Positions 17,801 to 25,120 of a stretch of DNA of 64,000 nt are shown here, piece after piece. The DNA comes from Neolewinella persica DSM 23188 (GTDB lineage: Bacteria > Bacteroidota > Bacteroidia > Chitinophagales > Saprospiraceae). The stretch covers positions 100,472 to 164,471 of the forward strand of contig NZ_KB890418.1 in the NCBI RefSeq assembly GCF_000373105.1. Reading direction: 5' to 3'. How positions within the stretch are numbered: the stretch's first letter is position 1; each line of letters starts with the position of its first letter. A program made the position numbers and the translations under genes. A model generated the notes under the pieces. The model was not told the DNA's origin. It saw only the letters and a list, made by a program, of their open reading frames with translations, and ran no database searches.

Positions 17801-18864
17801 CAGTGATGAGTGTAGTTACTGGAGATTTTGTCGCTCCGGATGTGATTTTACGTGACCCATTAGTACTGAATTGCTCCCGAAGTTTTACGACTATTGACGG
17901 CTCTGCGAGTACACAAGGACCTCGTTTTACCCGGGAGTGGCGAAGCCCTGGCAATAGTGCGGAACCAACGGCCGACAGTTACCAGGTTCGGGGAACTGAG
18001 CCAGGGTTTTACTACCTAACGGTATCTGATCTCGATAATGGCTGTAGTACAACCGATAGTGTAGAACTGATTCTGGAAGCTGTCCAGATAGATGGCCTGG
18101 AGATCGAGGTGGATCAACCAGCTTGTGTGGAAGACCGAGACGGAAGTGTTGAAATCCTCAATGTGACCGGAGGAACCGGACCATTTCGTTACCGGCTGGA
18201 CAATGGCCTGCTGACGGATCGAATTTATTACGACGGATTGCCGCTGGGCAGCTACCTATTGGAAGTGATTGGGGAGGACGGTTGTGGTACGGAAACGACC
18301 TTCAATATCCTGCCAGCCTCCGAACCTTTCGTCTTCCTTAGGGAAGACACGATTATTCGGTTAGGAGATAGCTTATCCCTTGACTTTTTTACCAATTTCG
18401 TTAACTGGGATACTTTGATTTGGACGGGCGGCGGCTCGTTGCCGGTATTACAATCTGATAGTGCCATAACTGTTCGCCCCTTATCCTCCCAGTCTTACCG
18501 GCTGACGATTATGGATGAAGAGGGATGTTTTGCTACTGATGATGTGGTAGTCCAGGTTGACGGAACGGTGGAGGTGTACGTTCCGAATGTCTTTAGTCCT
18601 AACGGAGACGGAACAAATGATCTTTTGAGGCCTTTTGCGGGGCCGCAGGTGCAAAGGTTCCTCCAATTCCGGGTCTTCGACCGGTGGGGCGAGCTGTTGT
18701 ATGACCTCAATACAGATCCTTTACGCGGAAGCGAAGATTTTGGCTGGGATGGCACGTTGGACGGCAAAACGATGAACCCTCAGGTCTTTATCTGGGAGCT
18801 TGAAGTGGAGCTTGTTGATGGGGCGGTACTCCGGAAATTGGGAGACGCAGTGTTGAAGCGCTAA
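11872..18864 (+). CDS. Giant secreted multi-Ig protein with gliding-motility-type T9SS C-terminal domain
   Basis: 2330 residues, exported by Sec (signal peptide about 1-20, ending AWGQ) and then probably by type IX secretion. Residues ~25-185 resemble a proprotein-convertase P domain (SVYFQHSYVYDFTLTVTSPAG). Next come short GCDSI repeats, then about eighteen Ig/PKD-like modules of 85-95 residues with a Cys in strand B (LxC) and a GC near the end. A SprB-like repeat (GTGPFRYRLDNG) follows. The last ~90 residues, from VPNVFSPNGDGTNDLL to the end, are the gliding-motility-associated domain used as a type B sorting signal. It is probably a surface adhesin or structural filament protein. Two copies of the dispersed 17-nt motif lie inside it (14086 and 18636). 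It converges on the GH16 gene with five bases between them. Confidence 0.9.
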   Translation: MYHKIITLVLCCGLSLSAWGQRCGFTDTVAIGAFGSTDIEVSIEDYLNNDLSNAGQGLCGVSVYFQHSYVYDFTLTVTSPAGQSVQLIGPVNAQTRPPTNLARWFIDFNTCGEPTAPDTGAPGQWNNNAPFNWSAFGLYRGEYAPASGCLEDFNTGPVNGNWTFTFNTTRTLQSGRLTYLLLEFCDDLNAQGPCCFADAGELEPVPEIEICEFTPAFPVGLPPRYRRPRPDAALYGYTYAIARNDSVLYVQDNPDLGNFPAGSYEICGLSYRLGELGQLPVDGTMTFDDLRQDFSAVSPLLCADLTPVCQLVRLFPIPDTTFVSAKICDGGVYRVGFTDYTTTGIHPTTLGGRAGCDSIVVLDLEVVTTLRETLDTTICAEAVYPQDGNLYNIPGTYVDTVLSVLGCDSIITLNLSVAAAITFDTTLAICAGDSFLIGTEPFFNTIQTTRVIPAANGCDSTVNLDLIVIDPIISLAPVGSGLSCDNPTILLDASASSFEFINRGVWVNTLGVELGVLRTLTVDTGGVYIYELTHDTRGVGCTVTDTLIVPDLRFEVEADLALTQVQCTGLDEQCNFISCRNPTLGILATPFPAGVYDFQWSVPPGGNIIGPSDGPEIVVDAPGIYPLTIENPATGCRLDTFYAIGIDTLTPSVAVTGNELLNCAVTSLNLQADTNQINRASLEYTWRGSCLPGPVSGPMLQLDCPGSVTLTVLNLASGCSNDTTFTVVQDIAPSNLSLAPAAPPISCYFPERTLDASGSSSSNGQEFYWTYESGSDTIGSADTLVATLAGIYTLTAVDRLSRCSASAMVTIPADTLKPVADSGIDTLRLNCYTPTHTLGTALTSQGPEFAYSWVMIGTPFDTIGRDRTLFVDDPGGFFRLAVTNVDNGCVTTDQTRVLLELDTPFIRIDLPFEFDCFVDSVSLDARSTNLNYDNVQNWSGPCVPNNTDTSQIWVYCPGTYYYTVINEETGCRSRDSVTVSLANNSVVALLPDTAFLNCETGQTRIDRSQGTDAPVVRWFRDGTPVNLLGQRPVVTVPGIYTLVLGNFNESCLDTARIVVAANCPALSVIVPPDSITCDNSLVLLDGTTSVPTAGPNVTTEWLIPTGAVVRTDPNERLLTVFTPGTFGFVINNLISGDADTTYVDVARNLIQPIADAGLPDTVNCYQRTVTLSGAGSSSGPVFDYLWTNTADDTLGINREVDVSSGGIYLLRVTQRETGCDAVDNVRVFNNLEVPDLAFSSPVLPCDTIDFALAVIPDAPGNYAFNWSGPAIVAQGDYDTVRIADVGVYAVTVTNIDNGCPISATVEATRLPCPPFPMLEDTTLTCRTDTITLLTTFRDPCQGCTYTWRRNGAVVPGENTTELRVTETGTYRIVVINVFGLRGTAEAVVTESRILPVGNAGPDRKLSCKVTDVLLWEDAPEPDFPFSYRWVGPNGGTLAGEEADSLRVSAGGLYQLETTNLFSDCRILDTVLVTYDTVAPIANAGNSRLLDCNNKRRVLDGIRSSLGMQYVYQWSGGPSTACLEGTATLNPLVRCGGDYQLLVRDTLNGCSSTATVRVETDEALPIVIPIPDTSVNCARDTLRLIGQDISRADITYGWEQVFPGGNVPLPEVQPGVVEVTNAGRFRFYIRNDQNGCDNDFTVNVSADLTLPLARASAPDTFFCALDSLLVIGSGTVNGLEEPTYSWRSATGFFIDHADATTATIFQPDTYFFEVTNPRNACVAIDSVVIFRDVEAPIVFAGADTTLTCSRRVLQLNGDGITVSGQSLFSWTTTDGNILSGAGTRTPLVDSTGRYQMNITDPVNDCSGADIVRVFEDTLAPRLVIRATRGFALSCNLPEAQLTSQVSQTQGSTIRYQWTGPPGAILQEPTNTDRLMVSSSGNYRLMATSEINGCATVETVRVTQDFTPPTVNIVPPLPLTCNRDSTALRLAGGAPPGTYRFMWLDDGNVLLGDAVSQTVFAEGSYTLITRDLQNGCRDTVMSVVTGDFVAPDVILRDPLVLNCSRSFTTIDGSASTQGPRFTREWRSPGNSAEPTADSYQVRGTEPGFYYLTVSDLDNGCSTTDSVELILEAVQIDGLEIEVDQPACVEDRDGSVEILNVTGGTGPFRYRLDNGLLTDRIYYDGLPLGSYLLEVIGEDGCGTETTFNILPASEPFVFLREDTIIRLGDSLSLDFFTNFVNWDTLIWTGGGSLPVLQSDSAITVRPLSSQSYRLTIMDEEGCFATDDVVVQVDGTVEVYVPNVFSPNGDGTNDLLRPFAGPQVQRFLQFRVFDRWGELLYDLNTDPLRGSEDFGWDGTLDGKTMNPQVFIWELEVELVDGAVLRKLGDAVLKR
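14086..14102 (+). repeat. Dispersed 17-nt motif inside a coding region
   Basis: GCACCTGCGGCCCCGCC, one difference from the consensus. It is read in frame as APAAPP at a junction between two Ig-like modules of the giant secreted protein. Confidence 0.75.
18636..18652 (-). repeat. Dispersed 17-nt motif inside a coding region
   Basis: TGCGGGGCCGCAGGTGC, the motif on the minus strand with two differences. It is translated within FAGPQVQ in the C-terminal sorting domain, in a different frame from the linker copies. Confidence 0.65.
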
Positions 18865-18869
18865 AGTGG

Positions 18870-19673
18870 CTAAAGCTTATAAACCCTAACCCAGTCAATC
18901 TCCATCCGCCTGGGCCAAATGTCCTCGTCCACTCCTTTTACGCTGCCCCACATTCCGCCAACGGCCAGGTTCATCAGTAAGTAATGCGGCTCGTCAAACG
19001 GCCATTCTTCATCGGTGGCATTATCCCGTTTGTGGAAGGTGTGGTAGGTATTGCCATCAAGTTTAAACTCGATCCGGTCTTCATGCCAATCAATGGAGTA
19101 AATATGGAAATTGGTCTCCAGGTCCTTAGCCGTGGTATTCCCTCCGTCCTCGGTTCCGAGCATATGATTGAAGGCTTTGGTATGGACGGTACCGAAAAGG
19201 GTGTCCGGAGCATGTCCCACATGTTCCATAATGTCAATCTCTCCACCTAACGGCCAACCAACTTCCTCTACTTTATCACCCAGCATCCAGATGGCCGACC
19301 AGGTCCCCCGGCCACTGGCCAATTTGGCACGGATGGCGATTCGTTTATGTACCCAGGAAGCCTTGTTTCTGGTAACCACCCTGCCGGAGGTGTACTTACT
19401 GCCTTCGTAGTCTTCCTTATGGGCTTCAATCACCAGTTTGCCGTTCAATAGTCGTACGTTTTCAGGTCGATTGGTATAGTATTGCAGCTCATTATTTCCC
19501 CATCCCCAGTCCCCCGTACCGATGTCAAACCCCCATTTAGCGCTATTCGGCGGCTCATGACCGTTGAATTCATCCGCCCAAATCAGGTCAGTATCTTTTC
19601 CTTTGATTTTGCGATTACAGGAAGTGAGCGAGGTAACTAAACTGAATAATAGCAGGCAAATAAGGATGCGCAT
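18870..19673 (-). CDS. Glycoside hydrolase family 16 lipoprotein (laminarinase-like)
   Basis: Predicted endo-beta-1,3-glucanase or related enzyme cutting beta-glucans such as laminarin. 267 residues. Residues 1-19 are a lipoprotein signal ending LTSC, so the enzyme is probably anchored to a membrane. The GH16 catalytic motif is EIDIME (145-150), the beta-bulge form with nucleophile Glu145, Asp147 and acid/base Glu150. The aromatic cleft is visible in WADEFNG, WGWGNNELQYYT and WSAIWMLG. The end, MEIDWVRVYKL, is the usual GH16 last strand. The next gene is a metallophosphoesterase, not a polysaccharide-utilisation partner, and no SusC/D pair adjoins, so it looks like an isolated enzyme. Substrate is inferred from the motif type. 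Confidence 0.93.
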   Translation of the reverse strand: MRILICLLLFSLVTSLTSCNRKIKGKDTDLIWADEFNGHEPPNSAKWGFDIGTGDWGWGNNELQYYTNRPENVRLLNGKLVIEAHKEDYEGSKYTSGRVVTRNKASWVHKRIAIRAKLASGRGTWSAIWMLGDKVEEVGWPLGGEIDIMEHVGHAPDTLFGTVHTKAFNHMLGTEDGGNTTAKDLETNFHIYSIDWHEDRIEFKLDGNTYHTFHKRDNATDEEWPFDEPHYLLMNLAVGGMWGSVKGVDEDIWPRRMEIDWVRVYKL

Positions 19674-19706
19674 AGGTAAATATTTTACGCTAAGGTAGCT
19701 GGCTGG

Positions 19707-20261
19707 TCATTCTCTGGCAAATGGAGAAACCCATTGCTTCTTAGCCATAATAACTTTGACCTCCTGATAACTAAGGGGGGAGAGATTATGAACATCAACG
19801 CCTACATCAATTGAACGTGAGGCAGGCTCATCAGGTAAGGTGCCGTGACTATGACCATATAGTGACCAGTTGCCATGATGGCTGGCGTTCCATACCCGCA
19901 TGGCGTAGTGAAACAGTACGATGGATTGTTGTCCCTGGTGGGCCTCCTCGTCTTCCACCATCAGCTCGTAATAATCCCTTACCCAAACGAATCGTTTGGC
20001 ACAGGCTTCTGCTGAGGCCTCATGGTTTCCTCTAATGAGGTGAATGTTGCCATTTAGCCGATCAAGGATGTCGTTGCATTCGGAGGCAGAATTCAGGGCG
20101 AAGTCCCCCAGGTGGTAAACATTGTCTCCGGGCTGGACTTTTGCGTTCCAGTTGGCGATCAAAGCTTCGTCCATTGCTTTTGCGTTGAGGAATGGGCGTT
20201 TGGTATATTTAATGATATTCGTGTGGCCGAAGTGGGTGTCGGCAGTAAACCAGGTATTCAT
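19707..20261 (-). CDS. Calcineurin-like metallophosphoesterase
   Basis: 184-residue two-metal phosphoesterase, cytoplasmic (no signal peptide). All core motifs are present: D8-x-H10 in TADTHFGH, GD53 in HLGDF, GN79-H80-E in IRGNHE, H118 in LFHYAM, and GH137-S-H139 in YGHSHG. The small size and the FTADTHFGHTNIIKYTKRPF opening match the stand-alone single-domain group found on chromosomes and phages; substrates are usually unknown. It lies 33 bases upstream of the GH16 gene on the same strand and could share a transcript, though no functional link is evident. The 685 bases upstream hold no gene. Confidence 0.9.
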   Translation of the reverse strand: MNTWFTADTHFGHTNIIKYTKRPFLNAKAMDEALIANWNAKVQPGDNVYHLGDFALNSASECNDILDRLNGNIHLIRGNHEASAEACAKRFVWVRDYYELMVEDEEAHQGQQSIVLFHYAMRVWNASHHGNWSLYGHSHGTLPDEPASRSIDVGVDVHNLSPLSYQEVKVIMAKKQWVSPFARE

Positions 20262-20946
20262 GTCGTTTTAGATTATCGCGGTACGATGCTCTTGGGATGT
20301 CCAAAAGTTGCGTGGGTTCAATTAATTGAAGTAAAATATGATTGGCGGAAGGGCATCACTCTCTAGGGGAGGGCCAAGCTTAGCCAGATTTATAGATTCG
20401 AGCGGTCGGACCTCAAATGCCTCACAATACGCTTCATTTGAAGGATGCAACCCAGCAAGGCAACAGGAGTTTGAGGTGCTGGAATTTGCTAGGGATAGCT
20501 TGTCGGCCGATACGAGACGTAGGAGCTGGTTAGTCCGCTGAGAGATTCCGGGCTATCTACGACCTCTCGGACTACGAATGCGAATCAAGGGCTAGAATGA
20601 GCTATTATCTGTTGAAACAGTCGCGATGGTAATCAAATGATGGATAATCGACCGGTGAATAATCGACCGCCGCAGGCAACAGCGAAGTTAATGGCTACCG
20701 CAAGTATCGTTCGCCTCGCTTGCTCACCCTTGGTGAACAACCGGCGAAGGCAGCCACGAAGTGCACCGTAGCGAAGTGGTTGGTTAACGCGGTAGCCTAT
20801 TCTCTCGTTAGCTGCGTTGCTGCCTGCGTCGGTGTCGCTAAATCCCAAGCTAGTAGTAGCGTCTTAGACACGCTCTTAGGTTCAATGACAATTATAAATT
20901 GCATTTATCGGATAATCCGACAACTTGACAACCCGAGAACTTGAAT
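20262..20946. other. Long gene-free region with inverted repeats
   Basis: 685 bases without a recognisable gene. TAGTCCG-ct-GAGAG (20531-20544) pairs with CTCTC-GGACTA (20564-20574). ATAATCGACCG occurs twice at 20643-20670. GGCTACCGC near 20692 is the exact complement of GCGGTAGCC near 20787, with partly complementary flanks. This could be an untranslated RNA, a recombination-site remnant or decayed sequence. No tRNA or integron-type site could be confirmed. Confidence 0.4.
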
Positions 20947-22302
20947 TTACTTCGCCTCTTCCTGCTTTGCCTTTTTCAGTTCTTCCTGAACGCGCTGTCC
21001 TTCAATGATCTGCGCCTCAGTATCCTGAGCAGGTTCGCCGATCTCGTTGAGTTGGGCTAGGAAAGCATCCCGTTGGGCAAAAAAGCCGGGGAGCATCTCG
21101 TCGTCCATTTTCTTGGCCGGTGGGAATTTAAACTTGGTGTGGTCAACTTGTTTGCCGTCTTTCCAGAAGCGGAAGCAAACGTGAGGCCCGGTGGCCAGGC
21201 CGGTAGAACCAACGTAGCCAATCGTTTCTCCCTGCTTTACCCGGCTGCCCACTTTATGCCCTGAGGCGAACTTCTGCATGTGGAGATACTGCGTCGTCAA
21301 CTGTTTGTTATGACGGACCTTAACGAAGTTTCCGTTACCTCCACGACGTCCGCGTTCGATGATCACACCGTCAGCAACGGATAGGATAGGCGTGCCGTAA
21401 GGCGCGGCATAATCCGTGCCGTAGTGTGGGCGGGTCCGTTTGAGGATCGGATGAAAACGACGTAAATTATACGAGCTGCTGACCCGGCTAAACTGGACCG
21501 GAGACTTCAGGAAGGTAGATTTCATCGGTTCGCCATTGAGGCCGAGGAATCCAGCATAAGAAGAATCGGGCGTTTCGTACCAAAAGGCGTAGATGTCTTC
21601 CCCGCCAGTGCTGTACCGTGCAGCGAGTACTTTGCCAATGGCTTCGTCTTTACCAACTTTTTGCTTTTCGAATACCAGCTGGAAACGATCCTGTGGTTGC
21701 ATGTGGTAAAAATCTACCGACCACTGCAGGGCACTTTCCATGCCGGCGGTGAGGGCAACGGTGTGGCCCGTGCCATCCAACGCATCTGAGACATTGGATT
21801 CGATTACGCCGGAAGCAAAGTCCAACTCCATCACCATAGGGAGGTCGGCTTTAAGATCGAGTTCATTGCCCTGAAGGTCTAATCTGACGTAGTTGAACAT
21901 ACTTGGCTGGTAGACCAGGAAGTCAGCACCTTCAGTGTCAGGGTCGTCCAGTACACTATAGGTACGCCCGGCCCGGAGGCCACGAACGTCGAACATTCCA
22001 TTGAAGCGAGTTGAAGCGTCAAAGCTTTCCTGGTTGCCCAGACCCTGAGCGGTGAGTATGTCAGACAGTGTCTGACCATTACGGATCGTATCAACCCGAT
22101 ACTCCACGGTGTCGAGAGCAAGGCCGTATTTAACGGTTGGCTCTACCAATGGGAAGGCAGAGGGACTTAATTGAGGTGCCGGTGGAGGTGGTGCCAAGCC
22201 AACAAGGGAGTAGACAATGGCGCCACAAACAAGTAGGCAAAGCGCAGAAACTAAAACAACCCGGGGAAGGCGCAGTTTCCGCTTTCGATGCGATGATTTC
22301 AC
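20947..22302 (-). CDS. M23-family metallopeptidase (LytM domain) with N-terminal anchor
   Basis: Probable peptidoglycan hydrolase or hydrolase activator. About 451 residues if it starts at the GTG at 22300-22302. An upstream ATG (22485) lies before a strong TATATTTG box at 22382-22389, so it is unlikely. A membrane helix (LVSALCLLVCGAIVYSLV) is near residues 14-32, followed by a Pro-rich stalk, a LysM/OapA-like segment, and the LytM domain. LytM motifs: HYGTDYAAPYGTPI near 292-305 (metal ligands His and Asp), TQYLHMQKF, and GPHVCF at 372-377. In canonical enzymes the last reads HxH; here the second His is Cys376, a possible metal ligand change. Acts in the periplasm. Confidence 0.85.
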   Translation of the reverse strand: MKSSHRKRKLRLPRVVLVSALCLLVCGAIVYSLVGLAPPPPAPQLSPSAFPLVEPTVKYGLALDTVEYRVDTIRNGQTLSDILTAQGLGNQESFDASTRFNGMFDVRGLRAGRTYSVLDDPDTEGADFLVYQPSMFNYVRLDLQGNELDLKADLPMVMELDFASGVIESNVSDALDGTGHTVALTAGMESALQWSVDFYHMQPQDRFQLVFEKQKVGKDEAIGKVLAARYSTGGEDIYAFWYETPDSSYAGFLGLNGEPMKSTFLKSPVQFSRVSSSYNLRRFHPILKRTRPHYGTDYAAPYGTPILSVADGVIIERGRRGGNGNFVKVRHNKQLTTQYLHMQKFASGHKVGSRVKQGETIGYVGSTGLATGPHVCFRFWKDGKQVDHTKFKFPPAKKMDDEMLPGFFAQRDAFLAQLNEIGEPAQDTEAQIIEGQRVQEELKKAKQEEAK

Positions 22303-22381
22303 GTTTGATGTTATTTCGTCGTAACCAACGGGAACAGCCCGTTGATTATTAAGCTCTTTTTTCGAACCAAAAGTTCGACGG

Positions 22382-22389
22382 CAAATATA
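22382..22389 (-). promoter_or_regulatory. -7 box upstream of the M23 peptidase gene
   Basis: TATATTTG on the minus strand, an exact TAnnTTTG box. It lies between the distant in-frame ATG and the proposed GTG start and is the main reason for choosing the downstream start. Confidence 0.55.
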
Positions 22390-22641
22390 GGCAAAGCTGT
22401 AATACTTTAGGTGTGAGGGAACGTTAATGTGTTTTTTTTGAGCAGAACGTACTAACCTGCAATCAATAATTCTTCTGAGCGACACCCATTATTAGGCATC
22501 GATCATGAACGTTTTACCTTCAGGCAACAGGGACGGAGGCACCGCCTGACGGACGTACACGGACACGTGGTGAAGGATATTTTAGTCTGATTACACATTA
22601 GTGGCTGCGTGCATTCTATCTTCGCGCCAAAGTTAATAAGC

Positions 22642-22824
22642 ATGAAAAGCAAGCAAATTCTCGGTATTCTCTTTACGGTCGTTGGCGCTATCGGCCTGGC
22701 CGTTGGCGTTATGTCCATCTTCAATAAGGGGTTAGCTTTCGGACAGAATCCTTGGGGAGTGGCCATCATTGGTGGCATCTTCTTCCTTACGGGAATGGGG
22801 TTGATGCGAACGGTTAGTCAGTAG
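22642..22824 (+). CDS. Small two-helix membrane protein
   Basis: 60 residues from the ATG at 22642 (MKSKQILGILFTVVG). Two hydrophobic helices, about 5-25 and 38-55, are joined by FNKGLAFGQNPWG. An in-frame ATG at 22609 would add eleven residues that overlap the likely promoter (TATCTTCG at 22617-22624). It is a short inner-membrane protein of unknown function, similar in look to many small Bacteroidota membrane proteins. It sits alone between the divergent M23 gene and the convergent hydrolase gene. Coding status rests on composition and hydrophobicity pattern only. Confidence 0.65.
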   Translation: MKSKQILGILFTVVGAIGLAVGVMSIFNKGLAFGQNPWGVAIIGGIFFLTGMGLMRTVSQ

Positions 22825-22864
22825 TAGTCTTACATTTTTCAAGGGTTAAACCGAATTGGTTAGT

Positions 22865-23977
22865 TTATCCCTTACTTGGCGATGGTTCCACCCACCAATG
22901 TTCCTGGCAGTCTGTAGTATTACCAATTTCAAAACGCTGGCCTACCATTGGGCTGACCACACAGCCGGCTGCGTCTGCTTTCGTGATTCTTTCAGCGGGG
23001 TCAAACCAGGCGTGATTGCTTAGGCTAAAGGCTCCCCAATGAATGGGTAGTAAATTTTTACCGTCAAGTTCAGCATGTGCCTGCAGGGCTTCTTCTGGCT
23101 GCATGTGAACATTCTTCCATCGGTCGTGGTATTGCCCGCTGTCCAGCATGGTCAAGTCATAGCCTCCACCTAGTTTCCGATGAATCTCTTTGAAGTGCCG
23201 GCCGTAACCGCTGTCTCCTCCGAAATATAGCTTATTAAGGTTGGTTTCGATGACAAAACCGGTCCATAATGACTTGTTACGAGTACTCGGAGACCGCCCA
23301 CTGAAATGCCGGGCCGGTGTGGCCGTGAATCGACAGCCCGCTAGCTCTACGCTTTGCCACCAGTCCACTTCGGTAATCTTGTCCTGGGGTATGCCCCAGG
23401 AGACGAGGTGCGCCCCTAAACCAAGTGGACAAAGGAATGCTTTGGTCCGATCCTTAATAGCCATGAGGGTATCGAAATCCAGGTGGTCGTAGTGATCGTG
23501 GGAGTAGACAATGAGGTCAATGGTCCCAAAATCTGCCAGCGGATTATAATCTTGGTAAGGAAAACGATGACCAAGGAAGGGGACAGGAGCTACCCATTCT
23601 CCTAGCATGGGGTCCAGTAATATCGTTTTTCCACCGCTTTCCAGCCGGAGTGCAGAGTGACCATACCATGTCATAAAATCCTTGGAGGGGTCAAGCTGCA
23701 AAGCTGTATCGTTGAGGGCTACGGGTAATAGTGTTTCGGGCTGAGTATGCTTAGCCTGGATATAGCCGACCAAGTCTCCGAAAAGACTGCCGATGTCTTC
23801 CTGTAACCGCGTTTTATCCAGATTCCGGAAGGCGCCCATCTTCCAGGCTACGGAACCTTGCTCTTTAACGTATTTCATGGCACCTGCGCTCGCGCCAAAT
23901 TGTGGGTCATTTCTGAGCTTACGGCCCAGGTAGGCGATGGGCAGTGCTGCAAGACCGACGAGCCAGTGTGGTTTCAT
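22865..23977 (-). CDS. Metallo-beta-lactamase-fold hydrolase (NAPE-PLD/UlaG-like)
   Basis: 370-residue metal-dependent hydrolase of the lactamase_B_2 group, the fold of NAPE-phospholipase D and UlaG. The metal motif SHDHYDHLD is at residues 159-167. A second His appears in ATPARHFSGR and an Asp in YFGGDSGYG, and LLPIHWGAFSL near the end matches NAPE-PLD members. The first 20 residues (LVGLAALPIAYLG) are hydrophobic and may act as a signal anchor. The substrate is unknown; a phospholipid or acyl compound is inference from the family. Residues 29-33 (ASAGA) are encoded by a copy of the dispersed 17-nt motif just after the anchor. It is followed downstream by a convergent small gene. Confidence 0.88.
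   Translation of the reverse strand: MKPHWLVGLAALPIAYLGRKLRNDPQFGASAGAMKYVKEQGSVAWKMGAFRNLDKTRLQEDIGSLFGDLVGYIQAKHTQPETLLPVALNDTALQLDPSKDFMTWYGHSALRLESGGKTILLDPMLGEWVAPVPFLGHRFPYQDYNPLADFGTIDLIVYSHDHYDHLDFDTLMAIKDRTKAFLCPLGLGAHLVSWGIPQDKITEVDWWQSVELAGCRFTATPARHFSGRSPSTRNKSLWTGFVIETNLNKLYFGGDSGYGRHFKEIHRKLGGGYDLTMLDSGQYHDRWKNVHMQPEEALQAHAELDGKNLLPIHWGAFSLSNHAWFDPAERITKADAAGCVVSPMVGQRFEIGNTTDCQEHWWVEPSPSKG
23880..23896 (+). repeat. Dispersed 17-nt motif inside a coding region
   Basis: GCACCTGCGCTCGCGCC, two differences. It is on the strand opposite to the gene and is read as GASAGA at residues 28-33 of the hydrolase, between the N-terminal hydrophobic segment and the catalytic fold. Confidence 0.65.
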
Positions 23978-24019
23978 GGGCAGAATCTCTTTAATTAACG
24001 GGATTAAGCAGTGATAAAA

Positions 24020-25066
24020 CTACAACCAGGCAAGCGAAGAAGGGCTGGGTACCTTCCGGAAGGTATGGTGATGAACCAACCCCCCTCGTGGATCTATCCT
24101 GAAAACGCCTACCGTTGAATCGTGTGTATTCGCCGTAAGTAACCACTGATCATTGGGAGACACAATCAGATCCCGGGGAGATTCTCCGCCACTTGGAAAG
24201 GTGTCTCTAACGACCAATTTCTTCCCCCGTTCGTCAACCCTTAATACCGTGACGACGCTGAACGTGCGATCGCTGGTATAAATCATCTTACCACTGCTTC
24301 CAAACCGGATGGCTGCACCGCTGGCCTCTTCGATTACTCGTTCCGGCAGCGCATTGGCGGTGGTCGCCCGCAATGGTCTGTCTCCGCTAACGTCTATCAG
24401 ATGGACCTGGCCCACATTTTCTCCATTAACGACCGCAAGATCTCCCTCAGGATGCAGCGCAATATGTCGTGGGCCGTGGCCCTCCTGAAAAGGAAGGTCT
24501 AGTTCCGGCCGGCCAGTCAATGTACCGTCCTCTGCCCGATCATATACTTTTAACAGGTCATTTCCGAGGTCGCATACCAAGACCCAATTCTTCTTAGGAA
24601 CCAGGAGTGCGCAATGGGCGTGCGCCATTTTTCCCTCTTTGGAGGCTTCCAATGTAACGGTCTGCAATTCAGCACCCAGTCTGCCGTCTTCCTGCCGTTC
24701 GATCACGTGCAAGTGACCACTGCTGAAGCTGGAAACCAATAGGGTGTTGCCAGCAAAGGCTAAGTGACAAGGATCTTCACTGGCCAAGGTGAAATCACTG
24801 ATCAGTTCGAATTTTATTTTACCCCTGTTGTTCCTGCTGATCTTGTGCGCCGTTACTCCAGCGCTGCCATTACCGGCAACTTCCTGTACCGCATATACGA
24901 TGCTGCGTTTACGATCAGTCAGTAGGTAGCTTGGGTCAAGGGCCGGGGTGAATCCCAGGAATTCGATCCGCCCGTCGGTTGGGAAGAAATCATAGGCCGA
25001 TATACCCCGGGCTTTTCCTTTGGGCCCTTGGGGAATATTGGTGGTATAGCCGCCAACTAGGAGCAT
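24020..25066 (-). CDS. Lactonase-family beta-propeller protein
   Basis: 348 residues from the ATG at 25064-25066, 7-bladed propeller of the 6-phosphogluconolactonase (YbhE/Pgl) family, which opens lactone rings such as 6-phosphogluconolactone in the pentose phosphate route. Seen: the opening LLVGGYTTN, then YAVQEVAG, KMAHAHCALL, VCDLGNDLLKVY, and GHGPRHIALHPEGDLAVVNGE, the most diagnostic block, followed by TSDR and SPRDLIVSPNDQWLLTANTHDSTVGVF. An in-frame ATG at 25105 lies before a GATCTTTG box (25092-25099), so the later start is preferred. No signal peptide, so cytoplasmic. The propeller family also includes proteins of other function, so the substrate is not certain. Confidence 0.87.
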   Translation of the reverse strand: MLLVGGYTTNIPQGPKGKARGISAYDFFPTDGRIEFLGFTPALDPSYLLTDRKRSIVYAVQEVAGNGSAGVTAHKISRNNRGKIKFELISDFTLASEDPCHLAFAGNTLLVSSFSSGHLHVIERQEDGRLGAELQTVTLEASKEGKMAHAHCALLVPKKNWVLVCDLGNDLLKVYDRAEDGTLTGRPELDLPFQEGHGPRHIALHPEGDLAVVNGENVGQVHLIDVSGDRPLRATTANALPERVIEEASGAAIRFGSSGKMIYTSDRTFSVVTVLRVDERGKKLVVRDTFPSGGESPRDLIVSPNDQWLLTANTHDSTVGVFRIDPRGGLVHHHTFRKVPSPSSLAWL

Positions 25067-25120
25067 TTGCTTGAAGTTTAGATTTGAGGGGCAAAGATCG
25101 TTCACAAAAGATTAACAAGG

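Noticed and set aside
20300..20330. Possible tRNA T-arm (GGGTTCAATTA)
   Set aside because: No acceptor stem, anticodon arm or CCA region could be aligned around it.
20680..20840. Possible integron-type attC site in the 20.3-20.9 kb gap
   Set aside because: Inverted segments are present, but the conserved GTTRRRY/RYYYAAC ends are not, and no integrase is near.
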